From Paenibacillus pabuli (GTDB taxonomy: Bacteria; Bacillota; Bacilli; Paenibacillales; Paenibacillaceae), in the NCBI RefSeq assembly GCF_023101145.1, contig NZ_CP073714.1, forward strand, positions 2,728,001 through 2,792,000: a DNA stretch of 64,000 nt, in the 5' to 3' direction. Both the position numbers and the translations under genes were made by a program. How positions within the stretch are numbered: position 1 is the first letter of the stretch; every line of letters begins with the position of its first letter. Shown piece by piece: positions 1-9,555 of this stretch. The notes below the pieces were generated by a model that was not told where the DNA came from, ran no database searches, and was given only the letters and a program-made list of their open reading frames with translations.

Positions 1-998
1 TGGTGGATGTATTATCACAAAATGAGATTGACGCCCTATTAGCTGCCCTTTCCTCTGGTGAGATGGATGCTGAGGAATTGAAAAAGGAAGAAACTCAAAA
101 GAAAATTAGATCGTACGATTTTAAGCGGGCGGTTCGTTTTTCCAAAGATCATATTCGAAGCTTGACCCGTATACACGAAAACTTTGCACGCTTTCTCACC
201 ACTTATTTTTCAGCCCAACTGCGGACGTTCGTTCAGATCAATGTCGTTCAGGTCGAACAGTTGCCTTATGACGAGTTTATCCGTTCTATTCCGAAGATGA
301 CGATATTGAACATATTCGAGGCGGAGCCATTACAGGGACGGATGGTGATGGAGGTTCACCCCAACGTGGGTTATGCAATGCTGGATCGTCTGCTTGGCGG
401 AACAGGAAATGCACCGACAAAGATCGCATCGATGACGGAAATTGAGACGACGATTATGGAGCGGATTTTCAGCCGTGCGTTTGAGAGTTTGCAGGAAGCA
501 TGGAAGACTGTGTTGGATATTTCTCCAAGGATGGAAGCGCTGGAGACCAATCCGCAATTTATGCAGATTGTTTCCCCCAATGAGACCATTGCATTGATCT
601 CACTGAGTACCAAAATCGGCGACACCACAGGCATGATCAATTTGTGTATCCCGCATGTCGTTCTTGAACCTATTATGTCTCGGTTGTCGACTCATCAGTG
701 GTTTGTTTCGGAGAAAAAGACTAGAGCACCGGAAGAATATGATGCTCTCAAAGAGCGTGTGAACAAAGCCAAATTGCCCGTTGTTGCAGAGTTGGGGGAG
801 TCCAGAATTTCGATTGCTGAATTTTTGGGTCTTTCGGTTGGCGATGTCATTACGTTGAACAAACCCGTTGATGAGGGACTATCCATTAAAGTTGGAGATA
901 GGCTGAAGTATATGGGGAGCCCGGGAACGATCAAGGATCGTGTGGCTGTGCAAATAGACAAGATTGTCACCGAAGGAGTTGAAGAATTTGACGAGTAA
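1..998 (+). CDS. fliM: Flagellar motor switch protein FliM (first base of start codon cut off)
   Basis: FliM is the C-ring protein that binds phosphorylated CheY and couples the signal to flagellar rotation. The visible protein is about 331 residues, the usual family length. The N-terminal EIDALL segment (about residues 7-13) is the CheY-P docking peptide; a CheC-like middle domain with the GGTGN loop near residue 132 follows, then a C-terminal SpoA domain (about 255-325). The window opens with TG directly before an in-frame GTG, so the real start is probably an ATG whose A lies one base outside the window. The end overlaps the start of fliY. Family assignment is secure. Confidence 0.97.
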   Translation, partial: VDVLSQNEIDALLAALSSGEMDAEELKKEETQKKIRSYDFKRAVRFSKDHIRSLTRIHENFARFLTTYFSAQLRTFVQINVVQVEQLPYDEFIRSIPKMTILNIFEAEPLQGRMVMEVHPNVGYAMLDRLLGGTGNAPTKIASMTEIETTIMERIFSRAFESLQEAWKTVLDISPRMEALETNPQFMQIVSPNETIALISLSTKIGDTTGMINLCIPHVVLEPIMSRLSTHQWFVSEKKTRAPEEYDALKERVNKAKLPVVAELGESRISIAEFLGLSVGDVITLNKPVDEGLSIKVGDRLKYMGSPGTIKDRVAVQIDKIVTEGVEEFDE

Positions 999-2250
999 GG
1001 ATTATTTATCCCAAGAAGAAATCGATGCTTTGCTCAGACAATCGGAATCGATGAATAGTTCGGAACCGGCTGAGAAAACAGTTGATGATTTTTTGACCGA
1101 TCTGGAGCAGGATGCCTTGGGGGAGATTGGCAACATTACATTCGGTAGTGCGGCGACAGCTTTGTCCACACTATTAGGCCTAAAAGTAGATATTACAACA
1201 CCTAAGGTGTCCATCATCAGTCGTTCACAGTTTGATGAAGCATTTCCCAAGCCTCATGTCGCAGTCCATGTGAATTATGTAGATGGATTTGAAGGGATCA
1301 ACTCGCTAGTCATCAAGAAACGTGATGCTCAAGTCATTGCTGATCTGATGCTTGGCGGCGAAGGAAATCCGGCTGACGAAGAACTGAATGAAATCCATAT
1401 CAGTGCAGTACAGGAAGCAATGAATCAGATGATGGGTTCGTCCGCTACTTCAATGTCCACAATCTTTAACCGTTTCGTGAATATTTCTCCTCCGGGAATT
1501 GATATTCTCAATATGGAAAGTGGTGAAGGAGTCAGCAATCTTCCAGAAGATGAGACATTAATCCAGGTATCGTTCCGTTTGTTGATTGGCGATCTGATCG
1601 ATTCTAATCTTATGCAGCTGCTTCCAGTACATTTTGCAAAAGAAATGGTGGAGATGCTGATTGGAGGAGCCCAGGAGTCTACTGCTAATGCGCCAGTGGC
1701 ATCTACACCTGAGCCAGCACCGGCACCAGTACCGGTTGCCCCTGAGCAACCTCCGATTCAGCAACAGATGCCACCACAGGCGCAGCAGCCGCCTGTTCAA
1801 GATTATAATGGCTATGGACAGGCTCCGATGGGAATGCCGCAAGGAATGCCGCCACAGCAGCCTTATGGTATGCCTCCGCAGCAACCGTATGGTGTACCGC
1901 AGCATTACGGCGGTGTGCCGAATAGGAATGTAAACGTACAACCGGTTCAATTCGCCAATTTGCAAAATGGGGCGTTTGGCCAGGTAGACGAAAACAATTT
2001 GAATTTATTGATGGACATTCCCCTTAAAGTCACCGTAGAATTAGGAAGGACCCAAAAGCAAATTAAGGATATTTTAGAACTGTCACAAGGTTCAATTGTC
2101 GAGCTGGACAAACTGGCCGGTGAACCTGTCGATATTTTGGTGAATAACAAGTTGATTGCCAAAGGTGAGGTTGTCGTAATCGACGAAAACTTCGGTGTTC
2201 GTGTTATAGATATCGTAAGCCAATGGGACCGAATTCAGAAATTACAATAA
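988..2250 (+). CDS. fliY: Flagellar motor switch phosphatase FliY
   Basis: FliY replaces FliN in many Gram-positive bacteria and dephosphorylates CheY-P at the switch. I chose the TTG at 988 because AAGGAG lies 9 bases upstream; it overlaps the end of fliM and gives 420 residues. The N-terminus repeats the FliM-like EIDALL peptide. Two ExxN phosphatase signatures of the CheC/CheX family are visible (EIGN near residue 40 and EAMN near 145). The C-terminal ~85 residues form a SpoA/FliN domain ending in a conserved GVRVIDI-type strand. Between them, about residues 235-320 form a Pro/Gln/Gly/Tyr-rich linker with repeated MPPQQPYG-like units, longer than in B. subtilis as I remember it. Confidence 0.96.
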   Translation: MTSKDYLSQEEIDALLRQSESMNSSEPAEKTVDDFLTDLEQDALGEIGNITFGSAATALSTLLGLKVDITTPKVSIISRSQFDEAFPKPHVAVHVNYVDGFEGINSLVIKKRDAQVIADLMLGGEGNPADEELNEIHISAVQEAMNQMMGSSATSMSTIFNRFVNISPPGIDILNMESGEGVSNLPEDETLIQVSFRLLIGDLIDSNLMQLLPVHFAKEMVEMLIGGAQESTANAPVASTPEPAPAPVPVAPEQPPIQQQMPPQAQQPPVQDYNGYGQAPMGMPQGMPPQQPYGMPPQQPYGVPQHYGGVPNRNVNVQPVQFANLQNGAFGQVDENNLNLLMDIPLKVTVELGRTQKQIKDILELSQGSIVELDKLAGEPVDILVNNKLIAKGEVVVIDENFGVRVIDIVSQWDRIQKLQ

Positions 2251-2278
2251 GCACAATTTAGGGAGGACTTGAATCAAG

Positions 2279-2644
2279 ATGGCAAACCGAATTTTAGTCG
2301 TGGACGACGCTGCATTTATGAGAATGATGATCCGGGACATTTTGTCCAAAAACGGATACGAGGTCGTTGGCGAAGCACAGGATGGATCACAAGCAATTGA
2401 GAAGTTTAAGGAGCTTCGTCCTGATCTGATCACAATGGATATTACCATGCCTGAGATGGATGGTATTGCAGCATTGAAAGAAATCAAAAAAATTGATGCC
2501 AATGCAAAAGTGATTATGTGCTCTGCGATGGGGCAACAAGCAATGGTTATTGATGCAATCCAGGCTGGAGCCAAAGATTTCATCGTGAAGCCGTTCCAAT
2601 CTGATCGTGTTATCGAAGCAATCAGCAAAACGCTGGGCGTTTAA
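2279..2644 (+). CDS. cheY: Chemotaxis response regulator CheY
   Basis: This is a single receiver domain of 121 residues that carries the chemotaxis signal from CheA to the switch. The acidic pocket D9-D10, phosphorylation site D54, S82 (the Thr/Ser position) and K104 are all present. A GGGAGG ribosome binding site sits about 11 bases before the ATG. Its place between fliY and fliO matches the Bacillus fla/che operon and puts it next to its phosphatase and target. No output domain is present. Confidence 0.97.
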   Translation: MANRILVVDDAAFMRMMIRDILSKNGYEVVGEAQDGSQAIEKFKELRPDLITMDITMPEMDGIAALKEIKKIDANAKVIMCSAMGQQAMVIDAIQAGAKDFIVKPFQSDRVIEAISKTLGV

Positions 2645-2649
2645 GAGAC

Positions 2650-3192
2650 ATGATGATGGCTCAGGATAAGATTCCGGATGAAGTGGGCGCGGGAGTCAAT
2701 TATTATTTTCAGCTTGTATGGGTGATTGTTGTCCTGGCCGTCATTCTGGTTCTTATAGTCTATCTGATTCGTTTTCTAAACAAACGGAATCAGCGATGGT
2801 TCCGGAACGGCACAATTCGTATTTTGGGTGGGGTCGGACTGGGACCGAACAAGTCGCTGCAAATTATAGAAATTGGCGGTAGCGTTTATCTGCTCGGTGT
2901 GGGTGATGACATACAGCTGGTGGATAAGGTTTCGGATCTTGAAGAGGCACAGCGAATCATTGATTCATTTGAACGGGATGCTTCAGCACAACAGGGAAGC
3001 CTTTCGCCTCTTATTGCAAAGCTGGCAGCCCGCTTGCGCAAAGATGAACCGCCGCGGGAAATGGAACTGGAGGATACAACCTCTTTTCACGAACTGTTTG
3101 AATCTAAACTTCGGCAGATGCCTAACCGTAAAGAGAAGATGGAGAAGGTCCTGGAAGAAGACAATACTACAGATCGGTCGAGGGATTCATGA
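2650..3192 (+). CDS. fliO: Flagellar biosynthesis protein FliO (FliZ of Bacillus)
   Basis: FliO helps assemble the FliP ring of the flagellar type III export gate. The 180-residue protein has one strongly hydrophobic helix at about residues 20-42, then a basic segment and a cytoplasmic domain typical of FliO (GGVGLGPNKSLQIIEIGG). No cleavable signal peptide is obvious, unlike B. subtilis FliZ. Three consecutive ATG codons start the frame and the ribosome binding site is weak, suggesting coupling to cheY, which ends only 5 bases upstream. The stop overlaps the fliP start in an ATGA. Confidence 0.9.
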   Translation: MMMAQDKIPDEVGAGVNYYFQLVWVIVVLAVILVLIVYLIRFLNKRNQRWFRNGTIRILGGVGLGPNKSLQIIEIGGSVYLLGVGDDIQLVDKVSDLEEAQRIIDSFERDASAQQGSLSPLIAKLAARLRKDEPPREMELEDTTSFHELFESKLRQMPNRKEKMEKVLEEDNTTDRSRDS

Positions 3193-3944
3193 AGAAAAAG
3201 ATTTGGTTAGCGTGTTTTTTCATAGGACTCATCAGTCTGGCCTCCGTCACAGTTGCTTTTGCAGAACCAATTCCGAATATTGATATTCAAATTGGCAGCG
3301 GAGATGGGAGCACACCAAGTACGAGTTCACTTTCCATTATTCTATTGATCACAGTACTTAGTATAGCACCGGCTTTGCTAGTACTGATGACCAGTTTTAC
3401 CCGGATTGTTATCGTTCTCGGTTTTGTGCGGACATCCTTGGGTACGCAACAAATGCCACCCAATCAGGTGCTGGTCGGTTTGGCACTTTTTCTGACACTA
3501 TTTATCATGTCACCAACGTTGTCATCCATCAATCAGGTAGCGCTTCAGCCCTATCTCAAGGGAGACATTACTCAAACCGAGGCGCTGGAAAAAGCTGCGG
3601 ATCCCATGAAGAAGTTTATGTTTTCACACACTAGGGAGAAAGACCTATTACTGTTCATGAAGTACAACCAAACCGAAAAACCCAGCACATACCAGGATAT
3701 TCCGATTACTGTGATGGTGCCGGCATATGCAATCAGTGAGTTAAAGACAGCATTCCAGATGGGGTTCATGATCTTTATTCCTTTCCTCGTAATAGACATT
3801 GTAGTTGCGAGTACACTCATGGCTATGGGGATGATGATGCTTCCACCTGTCATGATCTCGTTACCTTTCAAAATACTGCTATTTGTACTTGTTGATGGCT
3901 GGTATCTGGTCGTGAAGTCACTGTTGCTGAGTTTTAACACTTGA
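3189..3944 (+). CDS. fliP: Flagellar export gate protein FliP
   Basis: FliP forms the core of the membrane export gate with FliQ and FliR. The 251-residue protein begins with a typical signal peptide (KKK, a hydrophobic stretch, then AFA near residue 25), followed by four membrane helices. The family signature is clear: FTRIVIVLGFVRTSLG, then QMPPNQVLVGLALFLT. The start overlaps the fliO stop (ATGA), so translation is probably coupled. Confidence 0.97.
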   Translation: MKKKIWLACFFIGLISLASVTVAFAEPIPNIDIQIGSGDGSTPSTSSLSIILLITVLSIAPALLVLMTSFTRIVIVLGFVRTSLGTQQMPPNQVLVGLALFLTLFIMSPTLSSINQVALQPYLKGDITQTEALEKAADPMKKFMFSHTREKDLLLFMKYNQTEKPSTYQDIPITVMVPAYAISELKTAFQMGFMIFIPFLVIDIVVASTLMAMGMMMLPPVMISLPFKILLFVLVDGWYLVVKSLLLSFNT

Positions 3945-3969
3945 GCCGGAATATTAAAGGAGGACGGTC

Positions 3970-4239
3970 ATGACTTCGGAGTTTATTATCGGTCTGGCCG
4001 GGAAAGCGGTCTATACTTCACTGCTGGCCAGCGCACCCATGCTTATTCTAGCTCTGGTTGTAGGACTCATTATCAGTGTATTTCAGGCAACAACTCAAAT
4101 TCAGGAGCAAACCCTCGCCTTTGTACCTAAAATCATTGCCGTACTTTTGGCAGTGCTGTTGTTTGGGCCCTGGATATTGAATATACTGGTCGATTTCACG
4201 TATAACATTCTCGATAATTTATACAGATATATAGGGTAG
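3970..4239 (+). CDS. fliQ: Flagellar export gate protein FliQ
   Basis: This 89-residue protein is two long hydrophobic helices joined by a short polar hairpin (QATTQIQEQTLAFVPK), the hallmark of FliQ. A ribosome binding site (AAAGGAGG) lies just upstream of the ATG. It sits between fliP and fliR, in the usual order, and is part of the helical FliPQR export channel. Confidence 0.96.
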   Translation: MTSEFIIGLAGKAVYTSLLASAPMLILALVVGLIISVFQATTQIQEQTLAFVPKIIAVLLAVLLFGPWILNILVDFTYNILDNLYRYIG

Positions 4240-4249
4240 GCTGTTGCAG

Positions 4250-5038
4250 ATGGAGACATTGTTGCAAAGTTTTCCTGTCGCTCTGCTTATGTTTTGTCGA
4301 ATAGCATCATTTTTTGTAACTGCGCCGGTCTTTTCGGCTCGGAATGTGCCGAATTCTCTTAAAATTGGTTTATCGGCATTTGTAACCTTGACGGTATATA
4401 TGGTATACGGCATAAATCAGGTTGTACCTACGGATCTAAGTTATATTCTGTTGATCATCCGAGAAATATTGATTGGCTTACTCTTAGGTTTTGTTGCTTA
4501 CCTGTTAATGACGGCTGTACAGACAGCCGGAACCTTTATTGATCTTCAGATCGGTTTTGGTATGGCCAACGTATATGATCCGATGACAGGTGCTTCCGCA
4601 CCACTTACCGGTAACTTCAAATATGCCTTTGCTGTATTGCTCTTTCTAACCATGAACGGACATCATTATCTGCTTGATGCGATCGTGTACAGTTATCGAT
4701 GGATACCGTTGTCGAATGTATTTTTTCTACGATTGGCAGATGGAAGTATAGCCGAATTTTTGGTTCGTACATTAGGGCAATCATTTATGTTGGCTTTTCA
4801 GATGTCTGCACCCATTGTAGTTGCTCTGTTTTTGACGGACGTGGGATTGGGATTTTTGGCAAAGACGGCTCCTCAATTTAACGTGTTTGCCGTCGGAATG
4901 CCGCTTAAGGTACTCGTTGGGCTTGCTATTTTGCTTTTGCTGGTTCCCAGTTTTGCCTTTGTGTTTAGTCAATTGTTCGAAGTGATGTTCAGATCCATGG
5001 AAAAATTGCTTGGGACCATTGGACAAAGGCCGGGCTGA
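4250..5038 (+). CDS. fliR: Flagellar export gate protein FliR
   Basis: FliR completes the FliPQR export channel. I start it at the ATG at 4250 because an AGGGTAGG Shine-Dalgarno-like stretch lies about 9 bases upstream; an in-frame TTG at 4244 is too close to it. The resulting 262-residue protein has at least six hydrophobic segments and the family stretch LQIGFGMANVYDP. It lies 10 bases after fliQ and 23 before flhB. Confidence 0.95.
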   Translation: METLLQSFPVALLMFCRIASFFVTAPVFSARNVPNSLKIGLSAFVTLTVYMVYGINQVVPTDLSYILLIIREILIGLLLGFVAYLLMTAVQTAGTFIDLQIGFGMANVYDPMTGASAPLTGNFKYAFAVLLFLTMNGHHYLLDAIVYSYRWIPLSNVFFLRLADGSIAEFLVRTLGQSFMLAFQMSAPIVVALFLTDVGLGFLAKTAPQFNVFAVGMPLKVLVGLAILLLLVPSFAFVFSQLFEVMFRSMEKLLGTIGQRPG

Positions 5039-5061
5039 GTGAAACGGAGGACAAGATTCGA

Positions 5062-6144
5062 ATGAAATATCAACTCGACCTCCAGATGTTCGCAGGGGAG
5101 AAAACAGAGAAGGCTACCCCGAAAAAAAGGCAGGATACGCGAAAAAAAGGGCAGGTTGTCAAAAGTATGGAGCTGTCCGGCGCATCCATCCTCCTATTCT
5201 CCTTTTTGATCATGATGATGTTTAGTAACTTTTACAAAGAACGTATGGTTCGACTGTTTACAGACATCTTCATTAATCGGCTGAGTATGGAGGTCACAGG
5301 GGAGAATGTCGTAGCCTTATTGATGCGTTATGGCATCGAGGTGATGTTATTGCTTGCTCCTGTGCTGCTCGGTGCAGTACTGATTGCGTTAATCGTCAAT
5401 TACATGCAGGTTGGTTTCCTGCTTGTAGGAGAGGGATTAAAGCCGAAACTGGAAAAGTTGAATCCAATTAAAGGGTTCAAAAACATTTTTTCTCTTCGTT
5501 CTTTGGTGGAGTTTGCTAAATCCATAATGAAAATGTCGATTATCGGCTTTCTGGTCTACAGCACCATCACAGGTTATCAGTCAGATATTGCTTCACTTTC
5601 TCATTTTTCGTTGGATGCGATTCTGCATTTTGCTGCTTCGATCACCCTAAACTTGGGAATCAAGATTGCAGTAGCCCTGTTAGTACTTGCTGTACTCGAC
5701 TATATGTACCAGAAGTATGATTATGAGAAAAACATTCGGATGTCCAAACAAGACATCAAGGACGAATACAAAAAAATGGAAGGTGACCCACTGATTAAGG
5801 GGAAAATCAGGGAGCGTCAGCGTCGTATGGCTGTTCAGCGCATGATGCAGGAAGTTCCCAAAGCGGATGTGATCATCACCAACCCGACTCACTTTGCTGT
5901 TGCGCTTAAGTATGAGGGTTCCGAGATGGAAGCGCCGCAGATTATAGCCAAAGGTCAGGATTATGTCGCCTTGCGCATTAAGGAAATTGCCAAAGAGCAC
6001 GGTGTCATTACAATGGAAAACAAGCCGCTGGCACGGGCATTGTTCCAGAGAGCCGAGATTGGTGACGCCATACCGGCTGATTTGTTTCAAGCGGTAGCCG
6101 AAGTGCTGGCTTATGTATATAAATTAAAGGGCAGAACGAAATAA
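5062..6144 (+). CDS. flhB: Flagellar export switch protein FlhB
   Basis: FlhB switches export specificity from rod/hook to filament substrates by cutting itself. The protein (360 residues) has a basic N-terminus with the family motif KTEKATPKKRQDTRKKGQV, four membrane helices, and a cytoplasmic domain holding the autocleavage site N274-P275-T276-H277. It is directly followed by flhA, its docking-platform partner. Start ATG with a GGAGGA site about 10 bases upstream. Confidence 0.97.
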   Translation: MKYQLDLQMFAGEKTEKATPKKRQDTRKKGQVVKSMELSGASILLFSFLIMMMFSNFYKERMVRLFTDIFINRLSMEVTGENVVALLMRYGIEVMLLLAPVLLGAVLIALIVNYMQVGFLLVGEGLKPKLEKLNPIKGFKNIFSLRSLVEFAKSIMKMSIIGFLVYSTITGYQSDIASLSHFSLDAILHFAASITLNLGIKIAVALLVLAVLDYMYQKYDYEKNIRMSKQDIKDEYKKMEGDPLIKGKIRERQRRMAVQRMMQEVPKADVIITNPTHFAVALKYEGSEMEAPQIIAKGQDYVALRIKEIAKEHGVITMENKPLARALFQRAEIGDAIPADLFQAVAEVLAYVYKLKGRTK

Positions 6145-6169
6145 CAGGGGATCGGAGGCCGTACATCCA

Positions 6170-8203
6170 TTGAAAACAAAAGATATAGCTGTCCTTGCGG
6201 GTATCATCGGCATCGTGTTGATGATGATTCTCCCGATCCCAACCTGGTTGTTGGACATGTTGCTTGTCATCAACATCTCACTTGCACTTATGATACTGCT
6301 TGTTGCAATGAACAGCAAAGAAGCACTGCAATTTTCCATCTTTCCTGCATTGTTGCTGATCACCACGTTGTTTCGATTAGCACTCAACATATCGACAACG
6401 AAACTGATTCTGGGACAAGGAAACGCAGGATCTGTTGTAGCCACCTTTGGTAGCTGGATAGCCGGTGGTCAGATTGCCATTGGATTTATTGTGTTTCTTA
6501 TTCTCGTCGTTGTTCAATTCATCGTTATTACGAAGGGATCGGAGCGTGTAGCTGAAGTCGCAGCACGATTCACCCTCGATGCGATGCCTGGTAAACAGAT
6601 GAGTATCGACGCGGACTTGAATGCTGGTCTGATCAACGAACAACAGGCACGTGAACGTCGTTCCAAAATTGAACGTGAAGCGGACTTTTACGGAGCCATG
6701 GATGGAGCCAGTAAGTTTGTAAAAGGGGACGCTATTGCGAGTATCATTATTCTCCTAATCAATCTAATTGGCGGATTCATCATCGGAATGACAGTACATG
6801 GTCTTGCCTTTGCTGATGCGCTGTCCACCTATTCCGTATTGACTATCGGGGATGGACTGGTAAGTCAGATTCCTGCACTCCTGATATCTACAGCAGCAGG
6901 CCTTATTGTAACAAGAGCATCATCGGAAGGGAATTTGGCCGATGACATTACGGGGCAATTGTTTACATACCCGACGCTCCTTTACATTGTAGCTTTTGTA
7001 ATAGCAATGCTCGGGTTTTTCACTCCGATCCATGTAATTACAACGTTGCCTCTTGCAGGTTTGCTAGCTTTTTCGGGTTGGAGGATGCAGAACAATCTGA
7101 ATCAGAAGCAAGTGGCCGAGGAGCAAATGGAAGAGGAGCAGCAGATCGAAGAAGTGAGAAGTCCAGAGAGTGTAATCAATCTTCTACAGGTGGACCCTAT
7201 CGAGTTTGAATTTGGATACGGTTTGATCCCTCTTGCTGATAACCAGCAGGGCGGAGATTTATTGGATCGGATCATTATGATTCGGAGGCAATGTGCACTT
7301 GAACTGGGGTTAGTCGTCCCGGTTATCCGGATTCGGGACAATATTCAGTTAAGACCAAATGAATATGTCATCAAAATTAAGGGTAATGTTGTTGGCGGCG
7401 GAGAATTGCTGTTGAATCATTATCTGGCTATGAGTCCGGGTTATGATGAAGAATCTGTTACAGGGATCGAAACGACAGAACCGGCTTTTGGACTTCCAGC
7501 GTTATGGATTGATGAAGTAACCAAAGACAGAGCTGAACTTGCTGGATATACAGTTGTAGATCCTCCTTCAGTTGTAGCGACACATCTGACCGAATTGATT
7601 AAGAAACATGCGCATGAGTTGCTGGGCAGACAAGAAACGAAAGCGCTTGTGGATAATCTTAGAGAGAATTATGCTGCGCTCGTGGATGAACTTATCCCAT
7701 CCGTTTTGTCTATCGGAGATATACAGAAAGTGCTCGCCAAGTTGTTGCGTGAGAAAGTATCCATTCGTGATATGGTTACAATTTTCGAGACATTGGCGGA
7801 CTACGGAACGTATACCAAAGACCCTGATGTACTGACGGAATATGTGAGACAATCTCTCTCACGTCAGATTACTCAACAGTTCTCCCAAAAAGGAGAGACA
7901 CTTAGAGTAATCACTGTTGGACCTGGTCTCGAGAAGAAAATTGCCGAGAGTGTACAGCAATCCGATCAAGGCAGCTACCTTGCATTGGATCCGGCTTCAA
8001 CACAAAGCGTATATCAAAAATTAACTGAACAAGTCAATCGATTGATTCAGTCGGGCCAGCAGCCTGTCGTATTAACTTCTCCAACCATTCGTATGTATCT
8101 GCGTCAGGTGATCGAACGTACCATGCAGGATATACCAGTGCTTTCCTATAGCGAGCTGGAGCCGAATGTTGAAATTCAAAGTGTCGGGGTGGTGAATTTA
8201 TGA
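6170..8203 (+). CDS. flhA: Flagellar export ring protein FlhA
   Basis: FlhA forms the nonameric export ring that receives chaperone-substrate complexes and uses the proton motive force. The 677-residue protein has about eight membrane helices in its first ~310 residues, with the FHIPEP family signature RLALNISTTKLIL near residue 70 and the conserved PGKQMSIDADL loop, followed by a large cytoplasmic domain. It starts with TTG at 6170 behind a CGGAGG site. The last codons overlap the flhF start (ATGA). Confidence 0.97.
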   Translation: MKTKDIAVLAGIIGIVLMMILPIPTWLLDMLLVINISLALMILLVAMNSKEALQFSIFPALLLITTLFRLALNISTTKLILGQGNAGSVVATFGSWIAGGQIAIGFIVFLILVVVQFIVITKGSERVAEVAARFTLDAMPGKQMSIDADLNAGLINEQQARERRSKIEREADFYGAMDGASKFVKGDAIASIIILLINLIGGFIIGMTVHGLAFADALSTYSVLTIGDGLVSQIPALLISTAAGLIVTRASSEGNLADDITGQLFTYPTLLYIVAFVIAMLGFFTPIHVITTLPLAGLLAFSGWRMQNNLNQKQVAEEQMEEEQQIEEVRSPESVINLLQVDPIEFEFGYGLIPLADNQQGGDLLDRIIMIRRQCALELGLVVPVIRIRDNIQLRPNEYVIKIKGNVVGGGELLLNHYLAMSPGYDEESVTGIETTEPAFGLPALWIDEVTKDRAELAGYTVVDPPSVVATHLTELIKKHAHELLGRQETKALVDNLRENYAALVDELIPSVLSIGDIQKVLAKLLREKVSIRDMVTIFETLADYGTYTKDPDVLTEYVRQSLSRQITQQFSQKGETLRVITVGPGLEKKIAESVQQSDQGSYLALDPASTQSVYQKLTEQVNRLIQSGQQPVVLTSPTIRMYLRQVIERTMQDIPVLSYSELEPNVEIQSVGVVNL

Positions 8204-9555
8204 GAGTAAAACAATACGTCGTTGAAACCATGCCCGAAGCTATGCTTCAAATTCGCAAAGACCTGGGAAGTGATGCCGTCATTCTGTCCACCAAGGAAAT
8301 TAAGGTGGGCGGTGTGCTGGGGATGTTCCGTAAGAAAAGAATCGAAGTTGTAGCAGCAGTGGATAAGGAAGAACAAAAACAAGCAACAAAGCAAGCGAAA
8401 AGCCAATTTACACCCGTACCTCGTTCATTTGTTCCTGAAGCATATCGACAAACGGCCCGTTCGTTTGTCTCCGCTTCTGACGAATCGGCTGTAAGTGCCG
8501 CTGAAAAAAATGTACATGAGAAAAGTACGGATCCCATAGCTGTGTCTGAATCGAGTAAACTCGGTTCAGACATGAGCAAAGGCAGGTCTTCTTTGAGTAT
8601 TGAGCATAAACCGCGACCGCAAGGGGCGGATTTTTCGGGTTTAACATCTGCCAGTGAACAACAGGAGCGGGTGATCGATCCGCAACAAGACCAGCTGATG
8701 TCTGAACTGCAGGAGCTCAAACTGATGATGACCAAGTTGTCCAAGCAAGGAGCCTCGGCAGACCCGTTACCAGAGGAGCTTCATTCTCTTCGAGAAAGGT
8801 TGATGGATCAAGATATTTGGCCAGAAGTATGGGAATCTTGGTTTGACGATGTTCAGATAGCGAACTCAGATAAAGAAATGAATGAAGCTGAAACAGCTCA
8901 AGCAGTTCAATTGGAAATATCCCATTTTTTGGAGAAACGTATCGACGCGGGCATTTTGCCAACCACAAGCATTGTATATGTAGCCGGGCCCACAGGCGTT
9001 GGTAAAACAACGACCATTGCCAAGCTGGCTGCTGAACAGATGTTCAACAAACAGCGAAAGGTGGGGTTCATCACTTCGGATACCTATCGGATCTCAGCGG
9101 TAGAACAGCTTAGAACGTACGCATCCATTTTAAATGTACCGCTAGAGGTTGTACAATCCCCAGGTGATACACAACGTGCGATCTCCCGTCTTGAGGATTG
9201 TGATCTGATCTTCATGGATACAGCGGGAAGAAACTACAGAAATGAGTTGCTTGTTTCAGAACTGCAAAGTTTACTCGCACCTGTGGAAAATAGTGAAACT
9301 TTTTTGGTTTTGAGCATGACCTCTAAAAGTAGCGATATGGTTCAAATTACGGAGCATTTCAGCAAGTATGGGCTGGATAAGGTCATTTTTACGAAGTTGG
9401 ATGAGACCGGAAGTTTTGGCCCCATGTTTAACCTGCTGCATCGTTTTCCACTCAAGCTTGCTTACGTGGCTAACGGGCAAAATGTGCCAGATGATTTACT
9501 TAAACCTGATGCGAATTCTCTGACCAAACAATTGTTAGGAGAGCTTGTACGATGA
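8200..9555 (+). CDS. flhF: Signal-recognition-type GTPase FlhF
   Basis: FlhF is an SRP/FtsY-family GTPase that helps set the number and place of flagella. The 451-residue protein has an N-terminal B domain (MRVKQYVVETMPEAM and onward), a long polar variable linker (about residues 70-200), then the NG domain. The P-loop GPTGVGKTT spans residues 263-271; DTAGR and TKLDE GTPase motifs follow. It overlaps flhA upstream and its activator flhG downstream by 4 bases each. Confidence 0.96.
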   Translation: MRVKQYVVETMPEAMLQIRKDLGSDAVILSTKEIKVGGVLGMFRKKRIEVVAAVDKEEQKQATKQAKSQFTPVPRSFVPEAYRQTARSFVSASDESAVSAAEKNVHEKSTDPIAVSESSKLGSDMSKGRSSLSIEHKPRPQGADFSGLTSASEQQERVIDPQQDQLMSELQELKLMMTKLSKQGASADPLPEELHSLRERLMDQDIWPEVWESWFDDVQIANSDKEMNEAETAQAVQLEISHFLEKRIDAGILPTTSIVYVAGPTGVGKTTTIAKLAAEQMFNKQRKVGFITSDTYRISAVEQLRTYASILNVPLEVVQSPGDTQRAISRLEDCDLIFMDTAGRNYRNELLVSELQSLLAPVENSETFLVLSMTSKSSDMVQITEHFSKYGLDKVIFTKLDETGSFGPMFNLLHRFPLKLAYVANGQNVPDDLLKPDANSLTKQLLGELVR

